Shown piece after piece: positions 41,320-48,008 of a stretch of 48,008 nucleotides of DNA. The position numbers and the translations under genes are program-made. A model generated the notes under the pieces. That model saw nothing but the letters and a program-made list of their open reading frames with translations, was not told the DNA's origin and did no database searches. The DNA is taken from NCBI GenBank assembly GCA_900319385.1, contig ONOG01000019.1:1-48008 (forward strand), read 5' to 3'. Source of the stretch: an uncultured Prevotellaceae bacterium (GTDB taxonomy: Bacteria; Bacteroidota; Bacteroidia; Bacteroidales; Bacteroidaceae). Within the stretch, counting starts at the first letter, position 1; every line of letters begins with the position of its first letter.

Positions 41320-42207
41320 TCAGAAAGAAAAGCAGAGGACGGCTGCCAGGAGCACGGCAACGACTTCGGTGATGACCACAATGCGCACGGCCCGCTGCAT
41401 GTCGGGGGTGGAAAGCGGACGGGGGTTCGTGCCGATGAAAGGTTTGTCGAAAAGTTGGTCGAAGTAGGTGTGCGGACCGCCGAAACGGCAGTCGAGGATG
41501 CCGGCCAGGGCGGCTTCGGGCCATCCGCTGTTGGGGCTGGCATGGCGCGGGCCGTAGGTCCAGACAAAGCGCAGGAGCGACGGACGGCCGGCGACGAGAA
41601 TCATGAGCAGGGCGGTGAGACGTGCAGGGATGAAGTTGGCGACGTCATCAATGCGGGCAGCGACGGTGCCGAAACGGCGATAGCGGTCGGTGCGGTAGCC
41701 AATCATCGAGTCAAGGGTGTTGACCATCTTGTAGGCCAGCATACCCGGTGCGCCGAGGAGGACGTACCAGAAAAGCGGTGCGATGACACCGTCGCAGAGG
41801 TTCTCGGCGAGCGTTTCGAGAGCGGCCGTGCGCACCTCCTGCGCTGTGAGTTCAGTCGTGTCGCGGCCCACAATGCGTGCCACCTGTCGGCGTCCCTGTT
41901 CCAGACCTTCATCGAGGGCGACAAAGACCTGACGGACTTCGCGGACGAGCGTAGTGCCTGCGAGACAGAAGAAGACTATGACGAAGTCGATGTAGCGTGG
42001 CAGTGCCCATGCGAGGAAGTAGGCCAGCAGAATGAGCACGACAGCCATGGCGCCTCCTTTCAGACGTCGCCACGTGCCGCGGTTGAGCCAGTGTTCGCCC
42101 CAGCCAATCAGACGACCGAAGCCGACGACCGGGTGTGGCAGCCACGATGGGTCGCCCAGCAGGCGGTCGAGCGACCAACCGCCCAGAAGCATGAGGAACT
42201 TAATCAT
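41320..42207 (-). CDS. cbiB: adenosylcobinamide-phosphate synthase
   Basis: Starting at the ATG of MIKFLMLLGG (295 residues), which overlaps the cbiA-cbiP stop by 8 bp, the protein has the CbiB N-terminal motif LDRLLGDPSWLPHPVVGFGRLI. Several membrane helices, ENLCDGVIAPLFWYVLLGAPGMLAYKMVNTLDSMIGY and PEAALAGILDCRFGG follow. It attaches aminopropanol (or its phosphate) to adenosylcobyric acid at the inner membrane. The upstream open frame to 42477 is a shadow of the cbiA-cbiP gene. It ends next to array B3, convergent with cobS. Confidence 0.95.
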   Translation of the reverse strand: MIKFLMLLGGWSLDRLLGDPSWLPHPVVGFGRLIGWGEHWLNRGTWRRLKGGAMAVVLILLAYFLAWALPRYIDFVIVFFCLAGTTLVREVRQVFVALDEGLEQGRRQVARIVGRDTTELTAQEVRTAALETLAENLCDGVIAPLFWYVLLGAPGMLAYKMVNTLDSMIGYRTDRYRRFGTVAARIDDVANFIPARLTALLMILVAGRPSLLRFVWTYGPRHASPNSGWPEAALAGILDCRFGGPHTYFDQLFDKPFIGTNPRPLSTPDMQRAVRIVVITEVVAVLLAAVLCFSF

Positions 42208-45181
42208 GGCGCAGAATCTGGTAAATGCGTTGCAGGTCAACGTGCTGGCGGACATGGTCGGCCAGACGGTCGTATTGCTCCTGCTTGAATGCCTGGTAAT
42301 CAAAGGTGGAGACCTTGTCCGAGCGTTTTGCAGCATAGGGCTGGAGCAGGAAGTCCACGAAGGCGCGGTTGTCGAAGATGCCGTGCAGGTAGGTTCCCAT
42401 GCACTGCGGACTGGCGTAGTATCCGTCTTCGCGTCCGTCGCTGAGGCGGAAAAGTGGAGAGGCAGGCGCATCGCCAAAGGGCTTCGTCACACCCATGTGG
42501 ATTTCGTAGCCCGTGAGAAGAGCCTCGCCGTCCCCAGGCGAAAAGGCTGGGAATAAAGAATGAAGAATGTCGGTTTCTCCTCCGGATGAAGAATAAGAGT
42601 TACTTTCATTCTTCGTTCTTAATTCTTCATTCTTCATGTCGTCGAAGGGAAGCCAACGGGCAGATACCTGGCGGGTAACTTTCTCGCCAGAAAGCGTAGT
42701 AGTGACTGGCAGAAGACCCAGACCGGGAAGGCGTTCGGCATCGCCTTCGACATGAAGCGGGTCGCACACCTCGACACCCAGCATCTGATAACCTCCGCAG
42801 AAGCCCACCACTGTTTTTCCCTCGCGATGCGCCTCAACAATGGCCTGCGCCATGCCGCTGCGGCGCAGATGGTAGAGGTCGTCGAGGGTCGATTTGCTCC
42901 CCGGCAGCACGACGATGTCGGCCTGCAGGAGGTCGTCGGGCGCTGCGGTATAGAAGAGGTGGATGCGCGGATCCTGTTCCAGGGCATCGAAGTCGGTGAA
43001 GTTGGAGATGTGCTGAAGCATGACCACGGCGATGTTGATGCGTCCCTGCGCCGTCACCCTGGATTTCTGAGCCAAAGAAACACTGTCTTCCTCCTCGATG
43101 TGGATGTCTTTGAAATAGGGTATGACGCCCAGCACGGGGATGCCGCAAATCTTTTCCAACAGGCTGCGCCCCTCGTCGAAAAGGCGCATATCGCCACGGA
43201 ATTTGTTGATAATGATGCCGCAGATGCGTCGGCGGTCGTCGTCGGGCAGCAGTGCGATGCTTCCATAAACCGAAGCAAACACGCCGCCACGGTCGATGTC
43301 GCCGACCAGAATGACACGTGCGTCGGCATGGCGGGCCATCGGCATATTCACGATGTCGCTGTCGCGGAGGTTGAGTTCGCTGATGCTACCTGCTCCCTCC
43401 ATGACGATGGGGTTGAAACGCGCTGCGAGACGGTCGAAGGCGGCGCAGACCTGCAGACGGAGTTCGTCGCGTCCGTCGCGCCGGAAGTAGTCGTAGGCAT
43501 CGCGGTTGCCGACGGGGCGTCCATTGAGCACCACCTGGCTTGTGTGGTCGCTCTGGGGCTTCAGCAGCAGGGGGTTCATGTCGGTGTGGCAGGGAATGCC
43601 GGCAGCCTCAGCCTGCACAGCCTGGGCACGCCCTATCTCAAGTCCGTCAGGAGTAGCGAAGGAGTTGAGCGCCATGTTCTGCGCCTTGAAGGGAGCCGGA
43701 TGGTAGCCGTCTTGTCGGAAGATGCGGCAGAAGGCGGCTGCCAGTACACTTTTTCCCACATCGCTGCCTGTGCCGACGAACATGAGAGGGGAAAAAGACC
43801 CACCTAACTGGCCCCCCTCTAACTTCCCCCGATAGGGGGAGGATTCCTTATCAACAGGCTGGTTTTGAGGCACTCCCCCTATCGGGGGGAGATGGAGGGG
43901 GGCTGCTAAATGTGTGTAACTGGCCACGACATTCTTGTGACGAATGACGGGGGTGCTGACGTTTTCGCCTTTGGCATTGAAGACCTGGACAAAAGTTTGG
44001 GGCTGCGGGTCGAGAAACTGGGAATAGTGGAACTCATGGCCACGATATTCTCCGGCAGGCAGGGCGAGGCCTTCGGTCGGCGGAAGGGTGAAGCGGCGGT
44101 AGCCGAGCGAGAGTTTGCGGTCGGCTTTGCGGGCCGTCACACGGTAGGGCAGCACGCCGCACATGTCGAACTCGCCTTCGTCGGTCACGATGCTCTGGCA
44201 CAGGTACATCATGCCGCCACATTCGGCCACGATGCGTCCGCCGCGCTCTGCAAAGTCGCGGATGGCACGTCGTGTCTGCACCTGCGCTGTCAGTGTGGCA
44301 GCATGTTTTTCGGGGTAGCCTCCGGGCAGGTAGAGGGTATCGACGCCGTCGAGCCGGGGCACCTCGGTCTCGGGGTCGAAGAAACTGACGTGCTCCATCG
44401 CATCGAGTGTCTGCTGATAGAGGAACGAGAACGATTCGGCATTGCGGGCCACGAGCGTATGACCTGCGATGAAGGGGCGATGGGGCTGTGGCTGAATGAT
44501 TTTCGGGGTGTGCAGCGTGAGCAGACGGTCCACGTCCACATGCTGTTCCATCAATTCCACGATGGCGTCGGCATCGGTCTGCTCCGAAAAGTCGAGGCCC
44601 AGATAGCGGCTGCCCTGGGCCAGTTCTGGACGGCGCGGAATGCAGCCCAGGCAGTCCATCCCTGCCTCGCTGCACACGTCGCGCAGCATCGCAGCGTGAC
44701 GTTCGCTGCCCACCTGGTTGAAGATGACCCCAACCAGCCGCAGCCGTGTGTCATAGTGTTTGAAACCTTGCAGCAAAGGCACCATCGACCAGGCGGCACT
44801 GCGGGCCTGCACCACCAGCACAATGGGCAGATCGAGCAGACGGGCCACTTCGGCACACGAGCCGCTGCTGCGTTCGTAGCCGTCGAACAGTCCCATCATG
44901 CCCTCGACGATGCTCACGTCGGCATCGGCTGCATAGCGGGCAAAGGCCTGCTCGACCCCTTCGGCCCCAGCCATGAAGAGGTCGAGATTGATGCTCGGAC
45001 GCTGGCAGGCACGCTGGTGAAATTTCGTATCAATATAGTCGGGGCCGCACTTGAAGGGCTGCACACGCAGGCCGCGCCGATGGAGCAGTCCCATCAGCCC
45101 CAGGGCCACGGTGGTTTTTCCGCTGCCACTGCCCGGGGCGGCAATCATAAATGCTGTATTCACGCTCGTTCTTTCGTTCAT
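42200..45181 (-). CDS. cbiA-cbiP: fused cobyrinate a,c-diamide synthase (CbiA) and cobyric acid synthase (CbiP)
   Basis: The 993-residue fusion has an N-terminal CbiA half (1-425): P-loop APGSGSGKTT (15-24), CGPDYID, VEGMMGLFDG, glutaminase Cys321 (AECGGMMYL) and His382/His385 (GHEFHYS). A C-terminal CbiP half follows (465-993): VGTGSDVGKS (469-478), FKAQNMALNS, VMEGAGSISELNL, GDIDRGGVFAS, glutaminase Cys795 (VGFCGGYQML) and GYEIHMG. Both amidate corrin side chains with glutamine and ATP. The linker (428-464, PLHLPPIGG...) and residues about 849-885 (KNEELRTKNES...) read through repeat DNA and are absent from typical homologs. It overlaps cbiB by 8 bp. Confidence 0.96.
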   Translation of the reverse strand: MNERTSVNTAFMIAAPGSGSGKTTVALGLMGLLHRRGLRVQPFKCGPDYIDTKFHQRACQRPSINLDLFMAGAEGVEQAFARYAADADVSIVEGMMGLFDGYERSSGSCAEVARLLDLPIVLVVQARSAAWSMVPLLQGFKHYDTRLRLVGVIFNQVGSERHAAMLRDVCSEAGMDCLGCIPRRPELAQGSRYLGLDFSEQTDADAIVELMEQHVDVDRLLTLHTPKIIQPQPHRPFIAGHTLVARNAESFSFLYQQTLDAMEHVSFFDPETEVPRLDGVDTLYLPGGYPEKHAATLTAQVQTRRAIRDFAERGGRIVAECGGMMYLCQSIVTDEGEFDMCGVLPYRVTARKADRKLSLGYRRFTLPPTEGLALPAGEYRGHEFHYSQFLDPQPQTFVQVFNAKGENVSTPVIRHKNVVASYTHLAAPLHLPPIGGVPQNQPVDKESSPYRGKLEGGQLGGSFSPLMFVGTGSDVGKSVLAAAFCRIFRQDGYHPAPFKAQNMALNSFATPDGLEIGRAQAVQAEAAGIPCHTDMNPLLLKPQSDHTSQVVLNGRPVGNRDAYDYFRRDGRDELRLQVCAAFDRLAARFNPIVMEGAGSISELNLRDSDIVNMPMARHADARVILVGDIDRGGVFASVYGSIALLPDDDRRRICGIIINKFRGDMRLFDEGRSLLEKICGIPVLGVIPYFKDIHIEEEDSVSLAQKSRVTAQGRINIAVVMLQHISNFTDFDALEQDPRIHLFYTAAPDDLLQADIVVLPGSKSTLDDLYHLRRSGMAQAIVEAHREGKTVVGFCGGYQMLGVEVCDPLHVEGDAERLPGLGLLPVTTTLSGEKVTRQVSARWLPFDDMKNEELRTKNESNSYSSSGGETDILHSLFPAFSPGDGEALLTGYEIHMGVTKPFGDAPASPLFRLSDGREDGYYASPQCMGTYLHGIFDNRAFVDFLLQPYAAKRSDKVSTFDYQAFKQEQYDRLADHVRQHVDLQRIYQILRHD
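42551..42638. repeat. GAATGAAGAAT repeat inserted in frame in the CbiP part
   Basis: GAATAAAGAATGAAGAATG (42551-42569) and the inverse CATTCTTCGTTCTT...TTCTTCATG (42607-42638) can pair. The motif is the same as the terminator arm at 36614. It codes for a Lys/Asn/Glu/Ser-rich stretch near residues 849-878. Confidence 0.75.
43811..43903. repeat. GC-rich inverted repeat inserted in frame in the CbiA-CbiP linker
   Basis: Arms 43811-43841 and 43873-43903 match over 31 bp with about four mismatches (core CCCCCGATAGGGGGAG, itself a hairpin). It shares CCCCCCTCCATCTCC with the insertion inside cbiD, and both are read in the frame giving PLHLPP. Confidence 0.85.
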
Positions 45182-45233
45182 CTGTTCGCGAATTTCACTT
45201 TCAACACCCGTCGTCGGCAGTCGGACGGGAGTT

Positions 45234-45290
45234 TTAAGTGCTTGAAAATTTACTTTTAAGCACTTAAAACTTTATTTTCAAGCACTTAAA
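45234..45290. repeat. AAGTGCTT phased array A3
   Basis: AAGTGCTT at 45236 and its complement AAGCACTT at 45258 and 45280 are spaced 22 bp. The first two form a hairpin. It lies between btuC and cbiA-cbiP on the minus strand. The minus-strand flank CGAAAGTTTTAAGTGCTT matches that of array A2. Confidence 0.88.
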
Positions 45291-45336
45291 ACTTTCGTTG
45301 CGGCACAATTCGGGAAAATGCCTTGTAGGCCACGGC

Positions 45337-46359
45337 CTACGAACGGTCGCGCCGCAGCAGCACCCACGCCACGACGGGCGCACCGATGAGGGCCGTCACC
45401 GAATTGACCGGCAAGGCTCCTTCAAAGCCTGGAAGGCGGGCGATGAGGTTGCACACCAGGGCCAGCAACGCACCGAGCAGCATCGTGGCCGGCATGAGGA
45501 TGCGGTGGTCGCTCTTGCGGAACAGGCCGCGGGCCAGATGGGGCACGCTCATGCCGATGAACATGATGGGGCCGCAATAGGCGGTCACAATGGCCACATG
45601 AATGCCGCTGCTGACAATGATGAGCGTCTGCACGCGGCGCAGGTTCAGACCCAGGTTGGTCGCATATTCGTCGCCCAGCAGCAGGATGTTCATGGATTTT
45701 ACCAACAACATGCTCAGCGGCAGCAGAAAACACATGAGCAGGACGAAGAGCACCATCTCGTCGCCCGACACACGAGCAAAACTGCCGAGGCCCCAGACGA
45801 CGTAGGCCTTCACGTCCTCCTCGCTGGCAAAGAACTTGAGCAGGCCGACCACGGCATTGACCAGATAGCCAATCATCACACCGATGATGAGCAGGGTGAC
45901 GTTGCCCGCGACATGGCGTGCCACAACGACAATGAGCATCAGCACGGCCAGCGCACCGATGATGGCACTGACCGAGATGGCCACGTCGCCGACGTAGCCC
46001 ATGCGGCTCAGCGTCACGCCGCCCACACTGCCCGAGAGCAGCACCACGCAGGCCACACCGAGCGAGGCACCGTTGGAGATACCGAGCACCGACGGACCGG
46101 CCAGGGGATTGTGAAACACTGTCTGCATCTGCAAGCCACTCACCGCCAGGCCTGCACCTGCCATGAGAGCCGTCAGTGCCTGTGGCACACGCGACTGCAC
46201 GACGATGTTTCGCCAGATTTCACTTTCTCCACCGTCGCCCACGAGAATGCGGCACACGTCCGCCATCGGGATGCGCACCGTGCCCAGCAGCAGATTGAGC
46301 AGAAAGAATACCGCGATGGCTGCCACGGTCAGCAGGAAAAGCAAGGCGACACGCTTCAT
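45337..46359 (-). CDS. btuC: FecCD/BtuC-type ABC importer permease
   Basis: The 340-residue membrane protein has about ten helices and family motifs: RVPQALTALMAGAGLAVSGLQMQTVFHNPLAGPSVLGISNGASLG near the N-terminus, and GPIMFIGMSVPHLARGLF in the ATPase-coupling loop. It imports vitamin B12 or another metal chelate; cobalamin is inferred from the locus. Its ATG overlaps the btuF stop (ATGA). No ATPase gene follows, although one would be expected here. The stop lies about 45 bp from repeat array A3, and cbiA-cbiP follows. Confidence 0.94.
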   Translation of the reverse strand: MKRVALLFLLTVAAIAVFFLLNLLLGTVRIPMADVCRILVGDGGESEIWRNIVVQSRVPQALTALMAGAGLAVSGLQMQTVFHNPLAGPSVLGISNGASLGVACVVLLSGSVGGVTLSRMGYVGDVAISVSAIIGALAVLMLIVVVARHVAGNVTLLIIGVMIGYLVNAVVGLLKFFASEEDVKAYVVWGLGSFARVSGDEMVLFVLLMCFLLPLSMLLVKSMNILLLGDEYATNLGLNLRRVQTLIIVSSGIHVAIVTAYCGPIMFIGMSVPHLARGLFRKSDHRILMPATMLLGALLALVCNLIARLPGFEGALPVNSVTALIGAPVVAWVLLRRDRS

Positions 46360-47525
46360 GGCAGCAGACGATAGAAGGTGGGAGTATAGTCGGCCGGCAT
46401 CAGTTCGGGATGGAAGATGGCGACAAAGTCGGCCAGAACGGCGTCGGGCATGACAGGCGAAATCTCGTAGTAGGGCGTCTGCTTCATGTTGCAGTAGATG
46501 ACGTGGTGCTGCTTGAAGGCACGGAACAAGGCATTGCGCGGTTCAGAAGCCAGCAGCGCGTCGTAGCCGAAGTCGCCCTCAAAACTGTTGAGAATGCGCC
46601 AGTAGTCGGCCTCGGCTGCCGTCGCATACATCTGCTCATAGTCGATGTTCACACCGCCCGTGTTGTCGTCGTCAATCAGATAGTCGGCACCGGCGTCACG
46701 GAAAATCTGCGCCAGATAGTTCTTGCCGCCCACGGCAAACCAGTTGCCGCCATGCATCTCGCCGCTGAACACCGTCGGACGCTCCGTCACGTCGGCAGCC
46801 TTTTGCTTGAGGTCCAGATACCGCGCTTCGATGCCCCGGAAGAGGGAGTCGGCCTCGGCCTCCTTGCCGAGGAACATAGCCACGTACTTCACCCATTCTG
46901 CCTGTCCGAGCGGGTCCAGTTCCTTGTATCCCAAATGCGGAACCAGCGTGATGCCCGTCTCCTTCACCACGTCGTAGCCGCCACGCTTGAAGGGCGAAAT
47001 GAAGATGACCTGGGGATTGGCCGAGAGTATCAGTTCGGTGTCGAAGTTGCCCTCCATGCCGATTTTCACAATGTCACCACGCTCGACACGCTCGCGGATG
47101 TCTTTGTCAAACAGGTTTTTCACACCCGTGATACCGCGAATCACATCGTGGGCATTGAGGGCGGTGAAGTTCGACATCTGCAGCATGGTCATCACGATGG
47201 TGCGCTCGATGGGCACCTCGACCCGTGTGTAGCCTTCGGGCACCTCGGCCTGGCTGCCCCGCCGGACGAGGGCAAAACGATAACTCACCGGCATCCGCTC
47301 TTCGTCGGTCTGCGGATCGGCCACATCGACCAGCCGCACACCGTCGGCAAGGGTCCGCACCGTAAAACCTTTGGCATAGCGCGGCGCACTGATGTCTGCT
47401 GTGTCGCACGCGCCAGCACGGTCCTCTTCTCCAGCCGTTGCACCACCCTTCCCCTGTCCGCTGCAAGCCGACAGCAGAAGAACCGACAGCACAGCGGCCA
47501 TCCAAATCACTCCAGTTTTCTTCAT
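46356..47525 (-). CDS. btuF: BtuF-type corrinoid-binding lipoprotein
   Basis: Starting at the ATG of MKKTGVIWMAAVL (389 residues; a TTG six codons upstream overlaps the FNT stop but is less likely), the protein has a lipoprotein signal with lipobox LLSAC. A periplasmic-binding-protein fold of the FecB/BtuF kind follows. Visible pieces include IERTIVMTMLQMSNFTALNAHDVIRGITGV, NFDTELILSANPQVIFISPF and VFSGEMHGGNWFAVGGKNYLAQIFRDAGADYLIDDD. It hands substrate to BtuC. It is larger than enteric BtuF (about 265), as usual in Bacteroidetes. It lies 14 bp behind the FNT-family gene and overlaps btuC by 4 bp. Confidence 0.93.
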   Translation of the reverse strand: MKKTGVIWMAAVLSVLLLSACSGQGKGGATAGEEDRAGACDTADISAPRYAKGFTVRTLADGVRLVDVADPQTDEERMPVSYRFALVRRGSQAEVPEGYTRVEVPIERTIVMTMLQMSNFTALNAHDVIRGITGVKNLFDKDIRERVERGDIVKIGMEGNFDTELILSANPQVIFISPFKRGGYDVVKETGITLVPHLGYKELDPLGQAEWVKYVAMFLGKEAEADSLFRGIEARYLDLKQKAADVTERPTVFSGEMHGGNWFAVGGKNYLAQIFRDAGADYLIDDDNTGGVNIDYEQMYATAAEADYWRILNSFEGDFGYDALLASEPRNALFRAFKQHHVIYCNMKQTPYYEISPVMPDAVLADFVAIFHPELMPADYTPTFYRLLP

Positions 47526-47539
47526 GTTGTTCTGTCTTT

Positions 47540-48008
47540 TCAATTCTCTTTTTCTTTTTCACAAGGCTTCACCCAACGGTACAGGTTGCAGCCGACGAAG
47601 TTGCCCAGCACCTCGCAAAGATAAACCCACAGCACGGGCCACTGGAACACCGTGTCGGACGGGGCGACGAGGAAGTAGAAGGCGTCTGCAATGCTGTGGG
47701 CAAAGCCGCACAGAATGAACATCGGCACACCGAACAGCAACGGCAGCATCTTGCCTTGCCGTCCGAAGTTCACCGCCGTCGTCATGATGAATCCGCAGCC
47801 AACGGCCAGCAGGAAGCATGCCCACGGCCCTTTCGCCAAGCGCCCTTCAAGAATCTGCGTGGCAGGCTCGATGACATCGGGCAGTGCATACCGAACCGCC
47901 AGCGCCGTCAGCCAGCAGCCGACGATGTTGCCGAGCAGCACGAGGCAAATCATGGTCCAGTCGCCCGTGGCGCGGATAAAGCCGGCCGTGCCTGTGTAGA
48001 GTTTCAGA
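47540..48008 (-). CDS. formate/nitrite transporter (FNT) family channel, 5' end beyond window
   Basis: The frame is open to the right edge, so the start lies outside the window; about 155 C-terminal residues are present. They show FNT-family features: LYTGTAGFI, then DWTMICLVLLGNIVGCWLTALAVRYA, GFIMTTAVNFGRQG, MFILCGFAHSIADAFYF (the conserved pore His region) and WVYLCEVLGNFVGCNLYRW. The family conducts formate, nitrite, lactate or hydrosulfide across the inner membrane. Which anion is not clear. It is in the same direction as btuF and 14 bp ahead of it, so it is probably co-transcribed with the B12 importer, an unusual context. Confidence 0.9.
   Translation of the reverse strand, partial: LKLYTGTAGFIRATGDWTMICLVLLGNIVGCWLTALAVRYALPDVIEPATQILEGRLAKGPWACFLLAVGCGFIMTTAVNFGRQGKMLPLLFGVPMFILCGFAHSIADAFYFLVAPSDTVFQWPVLWVYLCEVLGNFVGCNLYRWVKPCEKEKEN

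Noticed and set aside
27014..45290. CRISPR interpretation of the 22-bp arrays
   Set aside because: The repeats are too short, the filler is as conserved as the octamer, there are only three to four units, and no cas genes are present.

Overview
The window looks like a chromosomal segment of a GC-rich gut or oral Bacteroidales bacterium, most likely Prevotella-like. The evidence is: promoters of the Bacteroidetes type (TAnnTTTGC, often with TTTG about 19-20 bp upstream), no clear Shine-Dalgarno sites, several exported proteins with C-terminal tails of the type IX secretion (T9SS) kind, TonB-dependent receptors, a Bacteroidetes putative porin, and many AT-rich simple repeats between genes. Genus level is inference.

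Layout. 0.2-5.2 kb (minus strand): a PhoB/PhoR-like two-component pair beside a Na+/phosphate cotransporter with a PhoU-like tail, plus an exported alpha/beta-hydrolase and a Sel1-repeat protein. 5.6-15.8 kb (plus strand): a sodium/solute symporter, a 995-residue secreted protein with duplicated modules, a Ca2+/Na+ antiporter, an orphan FecE/BtuD-type ABC ATPase and an M6 metalloprotease. 16-21.8 kb (minus strand): an exported TPR protein, a putative porin, a small membrane protein, an exported DUF4468-like protein and MazG. 22-24.3 kb: a second M6 protease, a possible structured RNA and tRNA-Ser(CGA).

24.3-48 kb is a corrinoid locus. Ring-synthesis enzymes occur as fusions (CbiH-CbiC, CbiE-CbiT, CbiG-CbiF, CbiJ-CbiD, CbiA-CbiP). 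A cobalamin riboswitch precedes a BtuB-like receptor, an exported lipoprotein CbiK-type chelatase and a second TonB receptor. Then come a PduO-type adenosyltransferase, CobD, CobC, CobU, CobT and CobS on the plus strand. CbiB, CbiA-CbiP, BtuC, BtuF and a truncated FNT-family channel are on the minus strand. CbiK, CbiG, CbiD and CbiJ point to the early-cobalt (anaerobic) route. No CbiL, uroporphyrinogen methyltransferase or BtuD lies in this part, so those functions must be elsewhere; the ABC ATPase at 12 kb is one candidate partner for BtuCF.

The most unusual signal is not a protein. Six intergenic spots in the corrinoid locus carry tandem arrays of one octamer, RAGYGCTY, repeated every 22 bp (about two DNA helical turns), in two subfamilies. 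Some arrays supply the stop codon and last codons of the preceding gene, and one runs into the -33 box of the cobC promoter. A different 22-bp array, two copies of a palindrome with three 21-bp internal repeats, and GC-rich or AT-rich hairpin repeats inserted in frame inside cbiJD and cbiA-cbiP suggest a genome shaped by small, phased, palindromic repeat elements.
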